DNA of 64,000 nt from CAZOOK01 sp964581385 (GTDB taxonomy: Bacteria > Pseudomonadota > Gammaproteobacteria > Nevskiales > Nevskiaceae). Under the pieces are notes generated by a model. That model did no database searches. It had not been told where the DNA came from and worked only from the letters and a program-made list of their open reading frames with translations. The stretch spans positions 70,540-134,539 of the forward strand of contig CAZOOK010000014.1 of NCBI GenBank assembly GCA_964581385.1, in the 5' to 3' direction. This document shows, piece by piece, positions 52,994 to 61,886 of the stretch; position 1 is the first letter of the stretch; each line of letters starts with the position of its first letter. A program made the position numbers and the translations under genes.

Positions 52994-55627
52994 ATGGTGG
53001 ATGTTTCGGGGAACGGCGCGCAACGGACGGTGCATCGAGCAATACTGGTTGGATCGGCATTTTTCTTCGCGTTGGCCGCCACGGCGGTGCACGCGCTTGA
53101 ATATTCGTTGCCGTTTTTCGATGACCAGCTGAAGGGCGTGCTCAACAGCACCATTACTGCCGGCGCGGGTGTTCGCATGGAATCGCAGAGTCCGAATCTG
53201 ATCGGCAAGCAGAACTTGAATCCGAATCTGTGCGGAATCGGCGATATTCCTGGGACCAGCGGGACCACTTTATTTCAGTCCTGCCAGGGTTCTTTCAAGA
53301 CTCAGATTTATCCCGCACAGAAGCTCGCCGCGGCGCCCGGCGCAGCAACGATGAATCATGACGATGGCGATCTGAACTACAACAACGGCGATGTCTTCCA
53401 GGGTGTGCTGAAGCTGACGGAAGACCTGAAGGTCAACTACAAGGACTACGGCTTTTTTGCGCGCGTGTTGTATTTCCACGATTTCGTGAACAACAGCTTC
53501 ACCGACTATCACCCCAACGAAATCACTCCGGAAAATTACCTGAATGTGGGGTATACGGCCGATCAGGTAAAGCAGCCGCTATTGGGAAATTTAGGGAACG
53601 GTGGAGTGCAAGCTTATCCTTCCTACCCTGGCCAGAACGGACGTGTTTACGGTCCTGGCGGCGTTGTACATAGCAAGCGAACCGACGGCGAAATACTACG
53701 GGAAGCCGGCGATGCGATTCAGTATCTCGATAGTTATTTCTTCGGGAAGCTGCCGCTGTGGGGAGATCGCGAGATGTCGTTCAAGCTGGGGCGCCAAGTC
53801 GTCAACTGGGGTGAAAGCACTACGCTGGTGCTCAACAGTCTGAACGCGGCGAACCCCATCAACACGAATAATTTCTTTCGTGTCGGCAATCAGGTTGAAG
53901 AAGATTTCACGCCAGTTAATATGGTGTCCCTGAGTTTTCAACCGATCGACAATACGACGGTGGAGGGCTACTACCAGCTCGAATGGAAGCCTTCGGAAAT
54001 TCCGGCGCCCGGGACTTACTTTTCGTATAACGATCTCGGATCGAACAACGCGATCGGAACCGCGAATCTGAGCTTCGCCAACTCCGTAGATGATCCCGCC
54101 CAACTGGGACATCTGCAATTCAATCCGCTGTCCCTGTTGGCGCCGACCACCGGAACGGTGCTTCGTGTGCCGGATGTCGAGCCGAGAACGGAAGGGCAAT
54201 ATGGCATCAAGCTGGATTATTACGCGGACTGGCTGAATAACGGCACCGACATGGCCGCATACTACCAGCACTACCACTCGCGCTTTCCGTATGCCAGCTT
54301 TTATGCGGCTAATCCGAGTTGCGCGCGCGCGAAAGGCAATGCGAACGGCACCGATGCGACGGATATTTTTTCGCTCATAGGTGATTGCAAAAAAGTTCCC
54401 TTTGTAACAGGGTTGCTTCCCGGTTATACCAACGGGGGAACCTCCGATCCGGGAGTTGATAGCGTTGCTTCCCTAGATTCTGTGGCAATCCAGTTTAGCT
54501 ATCCGCAAGACATCGATCTTCTCGGCCTTAGCTTCAACACGACCTTCGGTGACTATGCGCTACAGGGCGAAGTCGCGTATCGCCCCAATCTCCCGATGCA
54601 GGTTTCGATTGTTGATCTCGCATTGGCCGCCAATGGTGCGACGCTAACGAACTGTAGCGACAAGAGCACTGCATGTGCCGGGACCAAGGATGCGACTCAA
54701 CCCGGCGCGGGCTTGCTCAATCAAAACTGGGGATATCTTCCTGGCGGCGGTGTTGGGCCCTATACGAGCAGTGACTTTGGCGGCAACACCACCACTGGCG
54801 GTATCAACGCCGCTTATCCCGATACATTTAATGTTTTTGAAGGTGCTCTGCCTGGCGCCGCGCGTGCTTTTCCGAACTTCATCATTCCCTATCGGGGCGG
54901 GGAAGTTGGCAAGAACATGGGTTGTCCAAAGTTCTCGACCTCGGGTCTGTCGCAGCCGCAGTACGACCAGATGTACCACAGCCCCGGCAGTCCCTGCTGG
55001 ATCCAGGGCTGGGAACGCTTCCAGTCGCTTGAATTCAATCTCGGAACCACACGCGTGCTCGGTAAGACCGACAACGTGATCGGTGCCGACCAGATTCAAA
55101 TCATCGGAGAGTGGGGGCTGGAGTGGGTTCCCAATCTGCCGTCAATCGACAAGCTTCAACTCGAAGCCTTCGGCGAGAACTACGGCGCAACGGCCGGCGC
55201 GGATGGTTCCGGCATCAGCAGCAACGGCACGTTCGTTGGGGGCTACCAGCGGGCATGTTCGACCACTCCGGACTGCGTCGCAGGCCCCGATGGCCTGCGC
55301 TTCAATCCGCATCAGCAGGATCAGGTGGTCTATCCGGATGCGGTGTCCTGGGGCTATCGAATCATCATGATTACCAAGTACGAAAGTGTGCTGCCAGGCA
55401 TCAGCTTGCAGCCGACGCTGTTCTACAGCCAGGACGTGCAGGGCACTTCGCCAGGGCCAGCGGGAAATTTCGTTTCAGGGGCGAAATCATTCAGTCCATC
55501 GCTGGAGACACGCTACAAGTCAGCGACGGCGTTCACCCTGGGATACACGTGGTTCTGGGGCGGCGGTGCGTACAATCCCCTGGCTGATCGCGATTTCCTG
55601 TCCTTTTATCTGAAATACCAGTTCTGA
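52994..55627 (+). CDS. DUF1302 family outer-membrane protein
   Basis: A large secreted protein of 877 residues with signal peptide (about residues 15-35, ending VHALEYSLPF). The DUF1302 core is recognisable: LKGVLNSTITAGAGVRMESQ, then DGDLNYNNGDVFQGVLKLTEDLKVNYKDYGFFARVLYFHD, and LGRQVVNWGESTTLVLN. It ends with YLKYQF, the terminal Phe of barrel proteins. Relatives are often paired with DUF1329 lipoproteins and RND exporters in lipid or steroid traffic; no DUF1329 gene is present here. The start at ATG 52994 has AAGGGGAG upstream; an earlier frame from 52889 lacks one. Confidence 0.88.
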   Translation: MVDVSGNGAQRTVHRAILVGSAFFFALAATAVHALEYSLPFFDDQLKGVLNSTITAGAGVRMESQSPNLIGKQNLNPNLCGIGDIPGTSGTTLFQSCQGSFKTQIYPAQKLAAAPGAATMNHDDGDLNYNNGDVFQGVLKLTEDLKVNYKDYGFFARVLYFHDFVNNSFTDYHPNEITPENYLNVGYTADQVKQPLLGNLGNGGVQAYPSYPGQNGRVYGPGGVVHSKRTDGEILREAGDAIQYLDSYFFGKLPLWGDREMSFKLGRQVVNWGESTTLVLNSLNAANPINTNNFFRVGNQVEEDFTPVNMVSLSFQPIDNTTVEGYYQLEWKPSEIPAPGTYFSYNDLGSNNAIGTANLSFANSVDDPAQLGHLQFNPLSLLAPTTGTVLRVPDVEPRTEGQYGIKLDYYADWLNNGTDMAAYYQHYHSRFPYASFYAANPSCARAKGNANGTDATDIFSLIGDCKKVPFVTGLLPGYTNGGTSDPGVDSVASLDSVAIQFSYPQDIDLLGLSFNTTFGDYALQGEVAYRPNLPMQVSIVDLALAANGATLTNCSDKSTACAGTKDATQPGAGLLNQNWGYLPGGGVGPYTSSDFGGNTTTGGINAAYPDTFNVFEGALPGAARAFPNFIIPYRGGEVGKNMGCPKFSTSGLSQPQYDQMYHSPGSPCWIQGWERFQSLEFNLGTTRVLGKTDNVIGADQIQIIGEWGLEWVPNLPSIDKLQLEAFGENYGATAGADGSGISSNGTFVGGYQRACSTTPDCVAGPDGLRFNPHQQDQVVYPDAVSWGYRIIMITKYESVLPGISLQPTLFYSQDVQGTSPGPAGNFVSGAKSFSPSLETRYKSATAFTLGYTWFWGGGAYNPLADRDFLSFYLKYQF

Positions 55628-55647
55628 TCCGCGCCGCCGGTTCGGCG

Positions 55648-55695
55648 CGAGAAGGCCTCGCTGCGGTTGCCGCTGCTGCGAGGCCTTCTCGTTTG
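55648..55695 (+). terminator. Rho-independent terminator after the DUF1302 gene
   Basis: CGAGAAGGCCTCG (55648-55660) and CGAGGCCTTCTCG (55679-55691) form a 13-bp perfect stem followed by a short TTT. The loop is 18 bases and could fold on itself. It cleanly separates DUF1302 from petABC. Confidence 0.75.
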
Positions 55696-55727
55696 CGCGC
55701 ACCCGGTACTTTTTTTGCTGCACTATC

Positions 55728-55757
55728 GTGACGAGCGGCGGCTATGGCCGTTATAAT
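55728..55757 (+). promoter_or_regulatory. Sigma70-type promoter for petABC
   Basis: A consensus -10 TATAAT (55752-55757) follows GTGACG (55728-55733) with an 18-bp spacer; the -35 matches TTGACA at four of six positions. The petA start codon is 87 bp downstream of the -10. Confidence 0.6.
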
Positions 55758-55843
55758 CGCCGGGTTGTCGGGGGACGCTGTCGCTGCAGATCGCCGTTTC
55801 CCCTGGTTTCCCCAGTCAAAAAATTCCAGAGGTCGCATTAACG

Positions 55844-56437
55844 ATGAGCACTGAAGTCGTGGATGGTGGCCGTCGCCGATTCCTGACCGCCGCCACGAGC
55901 GCAGTCGGCGGGGTTGGTGTCGTAGCCGTTGTCTGGCCGTTTCTCGCATCGCTGAAGCCAAGCGCGAAAGCGCTGGCGCTGGGTGCGCCAACCTTGGCAC
56001 CAATCGACAAGCTTGAAGAAGGTCAGCAAGTCGCTTTCGTTTGGCGCGGCCAGAACGTCTGGGTGCTGCGTCGTTCACCGGACATGCTGGGCAGCCTTGA
56101 CAAGGTTGCGGGCGAACTTGCTGATCCGAAGTCGGAATCCAGTGATCAGCCGAAGTACTGCATGACTCCGACGCGCTCAATCAAGCCGGAATACATGGTC
56201 ATGACCGGCAAGTGCACGCATCTGGGGTGCGCCCCCACGCAGCGTTTCGACCACCCGGCGCCGGATGTCGCACCGGATTGGATGGGGGGTTATCGCTGTC
56301 CCTGCCACGGCTCGCTCTACGATGTCGCCGGACGCGTCTTTAAGTCGCAGCCGGCGCCACTGAATCTGCCGATCCCGCCGCACCGCTATGTGTCGGACGC
56401 GCTGATCATCATCGGCGAAGACCAGGAGGCTGCATAA
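55844..56437 (+). CDS. petA: Ubiquinol-cytochrome c reductase iron-sulfur (Rieske) subunit
   Basis: Rieske subunit of cytochrome bc1 (197 residues), carrying electrons from ubiquinol to cytochrome c1 on the periplasmic side. The N terminus has a Tat-type anchor (GGRRRFLTAATSAVGG...). The 2Fe-2S ligands are CTHLGC (residues 124-129) and CPCHG (152-156), with the disulfide cysteines in the same loops. It is the first gene of petABC and ends one base before petB. Confidence 0.96.
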   Translation: MSTEVVDGGRRRFLTAATSAVGGVGVVAVVWPFLASLKPSAKALALGAPTLAPIDKLEEGQQVAFVWRGQNVWVLRRSPDMLGSLDKVAGELADPKSESSDQPKYCMTPTRSIKPEYMVMTGKCTHLGCAPTQRFDHPAPDVAPDWMGGYRCPCHGSLYDVAGRVFKSQPAPLNLPIPPHRYVSDALIIIGEDQEAA

Positions 56438-57700
56438 ATGGCCATCGTCCCGAATCCCTATAAGACGACCGGCTTCCTCGGCTGGATCGATGATCGCTTT
56501 CCGCTCACCAAGATGTGGAAGGATCACCTCTCCGAATATTACGCACCGAAGAATTTCAACGCTTGGTATTACTTTGGTTCGCTGGCGCTGCTGGTACTCG
56601 TTAACCAGCTGCTGACCGGTATTCTGCTCACGATGCAGTACAAGCCGGCGGCGGCGGATGCCTTCGATTCGGTGCAGTACATCATGCGCGACGTGTCGTG
56701 GGGCTGGTTGATCCGCTACATGCACGCGACCGGTGCATCGGCGTTTTTCATCGTTGTGTATTTGCATATGTTTCGCGGCATCATCTATGGCTCTCATCGC
56801 AAGCCGCGCGAACTGCTCTGGCTGTTCGGCTCGCTGATCTTTTTGGTGCTGATGGCCGAAGCCTTCTGCGGTTATGTGTTGCCGTGGGGCCAGATGTCCT
56901 ACTGGGGTGCGCAGGTCATCATTTCGCTGTTCGGCACCATCCCGAAGATCGGACCGGCGCTGCAGGTCTGGATCCAGGGCGATTACACGCCCGCCGACGC
57001 GACCATCAACCGCCTGTTCTCGTTGCACGTCATCGCGCTGCCGCTGGTGCTGGTCGGTCTCGTCGTCGCGCATCTGCTCGCGCTGCATGAAGTCGGCTCG
57101 AACAATCCGGACGGCGTCGAGATCAAAAAGAAGAAGGATCCGAAGACCGGCATCCCGCTCGACGGAATTCCGTTCCACCCGTACTACACGGTCAAGGATC
57201 TGGTCGGCGTTTCGATGTTCCTGATCGTTTTCTGCGGCATCATCTTCTTCGCGCCAGAGGGCGGCGGCATCGTCCTCGAAGGACCCAACTTCCAGATCGC
57301 CAATCCGCAGGTGACTCCGGACGAGATCACGCCGGCGTGGTATTTCGGCGTGTTCTACGCGATGCTGCGTGCGATTCCTTCGTATTTTGGAACGCAGATC
57401 TGGGGCGTCATCGTCATGTTCGGTGCCGTTCTCGTGATGTTCTTCCTGCCCTGGCTCGACCGCAGCCCGGTCAAGTCGATTCGTTACAAGGGGCCGATCT
57501 TCAAGGTGCTCGTTGTTCTGTTCGCGATCGACTTCATCATATTGAACTATCTCGGCATGCATAAGCCGGATCCGACGCGCACCTTGATCGCGCGTATCGG
57601 CACTGCCTATTACTACTTCTTTTTCCTGGCCATGCCCTTCTACAGCAAGATGGAATCGACCAAGCCGGAACCGGAACGGGTGACCTATGCGGCGCACTAA
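56438..57700 (+). CDS. petB: Cytochrome b subunit of bc1 complex
   Basis: A 420-residue membrane protein with eight or more helices holding two b hemes. Heme-ligand helices include MHATGASAFFIVVYLHMFRG and INRLFSLHVIALPLVLVGLVVAHLLALH. The Qo-site PEWY loop is replaced by TPAWYF (a common proteobacterial variant). The gene abuts petA and overlaps petC by 14 bp. Confidence 0.96.
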   Translation: MAIVPNPYKTTGFLGWIDDRFPLTKMWKDHLSEYYAPKNFNAWYYFGSLALLVLVNQLLTGILLTMQYKPAAADAFDSVQYIMRDVSWGWLIRYMHATGASAFFIVVYLHMFRGIIYGSHRKPRELLWLFGSLIFLVLMAEAFCGYVLPWGQMSYWGAQVIISLFGTIPKIGPALQVWIQGDYTPADATINRLFSLHVIALPLVLVGLVVAHLLALHEVGSNNPDGVEIKKKKDPKTGIPLDGIPFHPYYTVKDLVGVSMFLIVFCGIIFFAPEGGGIVLEGPNFQIANPQVTPDEITPAWYFGVFYAMLRAIPSYFGTQIWGVIVMFGAVLVMFFLPWLDRSPVKSIRYKGPIFKVLVVLFAIDFIILNYLGMHKPDPTRTLIARIGTAYYYFFFLAMPFYSKMESTKPEPERVTYAAH

Positions 57701-58430
57701 CTTCAGGAGCGTTGCGCTCGCTTTGACCGGCCTGTTGTTCACGGCGCCGTCGTTGTGGGCTCAAGAAGGTCCGGCACTGCTGCAGTTTCGCACGGACGTT
57801 GGCAACCTGCCGGCCGTGCAACGCGGTGCCCGCGACTTCATGAACTACTGTTCGGGCTGTCACTCGCTGAAATACCTGCGCTATAGCCGCGTCGCGGAAG
57901 ACCTTGGTATTCCCGACGATGTTATGAAGAAGAACCTGATGTTCACGTCGGACAAGCCGGGCGACACCATCGTGTCGTCATTGCCGGGTACGGCGAAGGA
58001 GTGGTTCGGCCAGCAGCCGCCCGACCTGTCGCTCGAAACCAAAGCGCGCGGCGCGGATTGGGTTTACACCTACCTGCTCAGCTTCTATCTCGATGGCAAG
58101 CGTCCGATGGGCGTCAATAACACCCTGCTCCCGAATGTTGCCATGCCGCATGTGCTCGGCGGCCTTCAAGGCTGGCAGGTGAAGGCCGAAGAAAAGGCCG
58201 GTGAGGAGCGGAAAGAAGGTGCGGCGAAGTTCGAAGTCGTTCAGGCTGGAACGCTTTCACCCGAAGACTACAAAGCCTTCGTCAGCGATCTCACCAACTT
58301 TATGGTTTATGCCGCCGAACCGATCGCCACCAAGCGTGTCGCCACCGGTGTCCGCGTCATGGTCTATCTGCTGGTGCTGTGGGCCTTGACCTATATGCTG
58401 AAAAAGGAATTCTGGCGCGACGTTCATTAA
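57687..58430 (+). CDS. petC: Cytochrome c1 subunit of bc1 complex
   Basis: A 247-residue periplasmic, membrane-anchored cytochrome. A signal peptide ends near LWAQEG. The heme site is CSGCH (Cys55, Cys58, His59) in FMNYCSGCHSLKYLRYSR, the axial Met is probably in NVAMPHVLGGLQGW, and there is a C-terminal anchor helix (VMVYLLVLWALTYML). Overlaps the end of petB. Confidence 0.96.
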   Translation: MRRTNFRSVALALTGLLFTAPSLWAQEGPALLQFRTDVGNLPAVQRGARDFMNYCSGCHSLKYLRYSRVAEDLGIPDDVMKKNLMFTSDKPGDTIVSSLPGTAKEWFGQQPPDLSLETKARGADWVYTYLLSFYLDGKRPMGVNNTLLPNVAMPHVLGGLQGWQVKAEEKAGEERKEGAAKFEVVQAGTLSPEDYKAFVSDLTNFMVYAAEPIATKRVATGVRVMVYLLVLWALTYMLKKEFWRDVH

Positions 58431-58462
58431 GTCGTTCTGGATGAAATTCCAAGAGAGGTCAG

Positions 58463-59101
58463 ATGGCCGCAAGGCGTAGTCGCGATAGCGATCGCCCCGT
58501 CAAGCCCGCCGCCAACGCGGGCTTGACGCTTTATGTAGCAGCGAATTCCGTTGAATCCGACTGGGTCCGGCTGGTCCTTGCCGAAAAGGAAGTCGATGCC
58601 GCGCGAGTCACGTTGGTGGCCCCAGGACGGCTCGACGAAGATCTCGCGATCCTGAACCCCTCGCAATCGCTGCCGACACTGGCCGATCGCGAAGGCGTGC
58701 TGGTTGGCGCATGGATCATCGCGGAATACATCGACGAGCGCTATCCACATCCGAAGCTGACGCCCCCGGCTCCGGCCCAGCGCGCGCGTCTGCGCATGGC
58801 ACTGCGTCAGATTGAAAATGTTTTCTTTCCGCTCGCGATTGCGGATGGAACACCGGCTGAGGTACGCGCGGCCACACAGGCCTTGCAGAAAGCGCTCGCC
58901 GAGACGCTGGACTCCGCGGCGCGGCATTTTGGCGCGCGTGGCTGGTTTCTCGGCTTCGATTACAATCTTGTGGATTGCGCCTGGGCCGTTCTTTTGCGTC
59001 GCCTGCCGCGCACAGCGCTTTCCGCGCGGCCGGCGTTGGCACAGTATGCGCAGCGTCTGTTTGCACGTCCGGCGTTTCGCAAGTGTTTCGGTGACAAATG
59101 A
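58463..59101 (+). CDS. sspA: Stringent starvation protein A
   Basis: GST-fold regulator (212 residues) that binds RNA polymerase and tunes starvation and acid responses. The thioredoxin-like half has LTLYVAANSVESDWVRLVLAEKEVD, and the NPSQSLPTLADREGVLVGAWIIAEYIDERYPHP region is typical. SspA proteins lack the catalytic residue of glutathione transferases. The N-terminal 20 residues are basic. The gene sits 32 bp after petC and overlaps sspB by four bases. Confidence 0.93.
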   Translation: MAARRSRDSDRPVKPAANAGLTLYVAANSVESDWVRLVLAEKEVDAARVTLVAPGRLDEDLAILNPSQSLPTLADREGVLVGAWIIAEYIDERYPHPKLTPPAPAQRARLRMALRQIENVFFPLAIADGTPAEVRAATQALQKALAETLDSAARHFGARGWFLGFDYNLVDCAWAVLLRRLPRTALSARPALAQYAQRLFARPAFRKCFGDK

Positions 59102-59532
59102 GTATTCCGTCGCGTCGTCCCTATCTGATCCGAGCGATCTACGACTGGGCTATCGATAACAATCTGACACCTTATCTGGTCGTCACTGTGGACTATCCGG
59201 GCGTGGTAGTGCCGTCGGCGCACGTGCGCGAGGGAAGGATCGCTTTTGACATCAGCCCGATGGCTGTGCGGGGCCTGGATCTGCATCGCGATCCGATTTA
59301 CTTCACCGCGCGGTTTGGCGGCGTTGCCCAGGACATCTGGGTTCCGACCGGTTCGGTTCTGGCAGTCTATGCGCGCGAGAACGGTGAAGGCGTTCTGTTT
59401 GGCGAAGCCGAGGCGATACCGGCCGCGGAAGACGCTGCGTCGAAGTCGACGGAAGGCGGCGGTGATGGTCCATCGTCGGATGCGCCAAAGCCAGGCGGCA
59501 GCGGCCGCCCGAAATTGCGCGTCGTCAAATAG
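59098..59532 (+). CDS. sspB: ClpXP protease specificity-enhancing factor SspB
   Basis: Adaptor of 144 residues that delivers ssrA-tagged proteins to ClpXP. The conserved core is RPYLIRAIYDWAIDNNLTPYLVV, GRIAFDISPMAVRGLDL and WVPTGSVLAVYARENGEG. The tail is flexible and Gly/Ser-rich, ending in the ClpX-binding motif LRVVK. Start codon overlaps the sspA stop (ATGA). Confidence 0.95.
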   Translation: MSIPSRRPYLIRAIYDWAIDNNLTPYLVVTVDYPGVVVPSAHVREGRIAFDISPMAVRGLDLHRDPIYFTARFGGVAQDIWVPTGSVLAVYARENGEGVLFGEAEAIPAAEDAASKSTEGGGDGPSSDAPKPGGSGRPKLRVVK

Positions 59533-59660
59533 CCGGTTCGCATCTGCGGCCGGTAACCCGCAGGAAAGGTGAACGGTGCCGGGAACCCGCGCGGAGAGTC
59601 GTGGTATCCGCATGCATCGGCGCTTGAGAACGTCTATCGGACCCTGATCATTAATTAAAC

Positions 59661-60077
59661 ATGCGCCATTCCTCGTGGGTTGTGAGCCTGTTTTGCGCAA
59701 GTCTGCTGGCCGGCGGTACTGTCGCACAGGCGAATGAGCCTCGATCCGACTACAGAAAAGAAGTCAGCGTCAGCACCCTGCTGACTACGACCCGGACTTC
59801 GGCGGGTCAGCCGATCGTCTATCCGTCCTCCGGTGCGCCGCAGGTAACCGCCCTGCGGGTGGAAATCCCACCAGGTCAGGACACCGGCTGGCATCTGCAC
59901 ACAGTGCCCGGCGTCGCTTACGTATTGAGCGGGACCCTCGAAGTCGAAACCGAGGACGGTCGCAAGCACCGCTATGGTCCCGGTGACGCGATCGTCGAGT
60001 CGGTAAAGCTGAAACACGATGGCCGCAACGTCGGCAACGAGCCGGTGAAGCTGGTGGTTTTCTTCATGGGCATCTAA
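59661..60077 (+). CDS. Secreted cupin-domain protein
   Basis: A 138-residue protein with a signal peptide (about residues 1-24, ending AQANE). The single cupin fold has the metal motif PPGQDTGWHLHTVPGVAYVLSGTLEV, in which His-x-His binds metal, and the second motif GDAIVESVKLKHDG. Periplasmic. Substrate unknown. It stands alone, with an in-frame stop shortly before the ATG and no clear terminator or ribosome site. Confidence 0.82.
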   Translation: MRHSSWVVSLFCASLLAGGTVAQANEPRSDYRKEVSVSTLLTTTRTSAGQPIVYPSSGAPQVTALRVEIPPGQDTGWHLHTVPGVAYVLSGTLEVETEDGRKHRYGPGDAIVESVKLKHDGRNVGNEPVKLVVFFMGI

Positions 60078-60277
60078 GGTCAGCCGTTCACGGTGCGTAG
60101 CGCAGCTCCCTGAGCGAGTGCGCAATGCGTACTCCAATTCGGTGCGACGAAAACCATGAGTGCACTGTCGATGGGCAATTCGAGATGGGGTGGGATCTAA
60201 GCTGTTGATCGATATAGAATGCGGGGCTGGCGGAAGTGGCTCCGCCCGTGCCCCATAAAAATCTATAGAGCCCCAAA

Positions 60278-61480
60278 ATGGAACAGCTGAAAACTTCCGC
60301 CGATGTCCTTTTCATCCTGCTCGGCGCCATCTTGATTCTTGCGATGCATGCCGGCTTCGCTTTTCTTGAACTCGGTACGGTGCGCAAGAAAAACCAAGTC
60401 AACGCGCTGGTCAAAATTCTTACCGACTTCGCGGTGTCCACGCTGGCGTACTTCTTTATTGGTTACGGCATCGCCTATGGCGTGCATTTTTTCGCGAGCG
60501 CGGAGCAGCTGTCGCAGAAGAGCGGTTTCGCACTGACCCGTTTTTTCTTTCTGCTCACCTTCGCCGCCGCCGTCCCGGCGATTGTTTCCGGCGGCATTGC
60601 CGAACGTGCCAGATTCGGACCACAGCTGGCAGCGACGTTCCTGCTGGTGGGTTTCGTCTATCCGTTCTTTGAAAGCATCGCCTGGAACAATGCTTTCGGT
60701 GTGCAGGAGTGGCTGAAAGCAACCTTCGGGCAGAATTTTCACGACTTCGCCGGCTCCGTCGTGGTGCATGCGGTCGGCGGCTGGATCGGGCTCGCGGCCG
60801 TGCTCATGCTCGGCGCGCGGCACGGACGCTACTCCAAGGATGGAGGCATCTCGGCGCATCCGCCGTCCAGTATTCCGTTTCTAGCGCTGGGCGCGTGGAT
60901 TCTGGTTGTAGGCTGGTTCGGATTCAACGTGATGAGCGCCCAGAACCTCGACAAGATTTCAGGTCTTGTCGCGATGAATTCACTGATGGCGATGGTTGGC
61001 GGCACATTGGTTGCGCTGGTCGTCGGCAAGAACGATCCGGGCTTCGTTCACAACGGACCGCTGGCGGGACTCGTCGCGATCTGCGCGGGTTCCGATCTCA
61101 TGCATCCCGTCGGCGCGCTGTTCACCGGCGCCGTGGCCGGAGCGCTGTTCGTCTCCCTGTTCACTCTGACGCAGAACCGCTGGAAGATCGACGATGTGCT
61201 CGGCGTATGGCCCCTGCACGGCTTATGTGGAGCGTGGGGCGGGATCGCCGCCGGAATCTTCGGCTCCACGGCGTTTGGCGGATTGGGCGGCGTGAGCTTC
61301 GGTGCTCAACTCGTCGGCACCCTGCTGGGCATCACTATCGCCTTCGTCGGCGGATTGATCGTCTATGGCGTGCTGAAGAAAACCGTCGGCATACGACTCG
61401 ACGCCGAAGAGGAATACAACGGCGCCGACCTGACAATCCACAAAATCACGGCGACGGCGGAGCGCGAGACGCACTGGTAG
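60278..61480 (+). CDS. amtB: Ammonium transporter (Amt family)
   Basis: A 400-residue inner-membrane channel with about 11 helices. The twin histidines of the pore are His164 (DFAGSVVVHAVGG) and His315 (VWPLHGLCGAWGG), and the first helix ends in the AFLELGTVRKKN motif. There is no separate signal peptide, unlike E. coli AmtB. glnK, usually adjacent, is not found here. Short C-terminal tail (DLTIHKITATAERETHW). A TATAGA hexamer about 65 bp upstream may be the -10 element; no sigma54 site is apparent. Confidence 0.95.
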   Translation: MEQLKTSADVLFILLGAILILAMHAGFAFLELGTVRKKNQVNALVKILTDFAVSTLAYFFIGYGIAYGVHFFASAEQLSQKSGFALTRFFFLLTFAAAVPAIVSGGIAERARFGPQLAATFLLVGFVYPFFESIAWNNAFGVQEWLKATFGQNFHDFAGSVVVHAVGGWIGLAAVLMLGARHGRYSKDGGISAHPPSSIPFLALGAWILVVGWFGFNVMSAQNLDKISGLVAMNSLMAMVGGTLVALVVGKNDPGFVHNGPLAGLVAICAGSDLMHPVGALFTGAVAGALFVSLFTLTQNRWKIDDVLGVWPLHGLCGAWGGIAAGIFGSTAFGGLGGVSFGAQLVGTLLGITIAFVGGLIVYGVLKKTVGIRLDAEEEYNGADLTIHKITATAERETHW

Positions 61481-61886
61481 CGCAAGGTACGGTTGTTGGT
61501 TGCGCGTTCTCCTTATGTTGATCACCGAATGGCATTTCTGATGGGCAGTCGAAGGCTGTTGTTTTGATCGACGAGCGGCAGCGCGGTGATCAGCGAACCA
61601 TTCGATGTAAGCAGACAGTCGCTGTTCAAGACGCGTTGGCGCAATGTGCCAGGAGCGGCCGTTGACGAGCCAAATCGCAATGTCCGAAAGCGGACATTTC
61701 ACGAATCGATAGCCGTCGCGACGAAAGCTGAAGTCCGGTTTGTCGTAGGGTGTGAAGAGCCGACCGAATCGCGCCGTTCAAGAGAGCGGTTAAACGATGG
61801 ATGCGATTCGCGTGCTCATCGCATCCCGCGCGGGTCACGACTTTCACATACGGCGCAATGCCGTTCGGTTGCCAGCAGTACGGTGT
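61481..61886. other. Intergenic region between amtB and the GloVer gene
   Basis: A 406-bp convergent spacer. GCGCAA and TTGCGC flank 14 bases just after amtB and may form a weak terminator. A clean hairpin AATGTCCG-AAAG-CGGACATT lies at 61679-61698. A minus-strand frame across this part contains MSAFGHCDLARQRPLLA, a peptide type that often comes from dispersed non-coding repeats, so it is not called as a gene. Confidence 0.5.

Noticed and set aside
56177..57742. 521-residue minus-strand frame opposite petB
   Set aside because: Charged, low-information shadow of the cytochrome b gene.
61626..61847. 73-residue minus-strand frame with a GHCDLARQRPLLA peptide
   Set aside because: Looks like translated dispersed repeat sequence, with no start signal and no family support.
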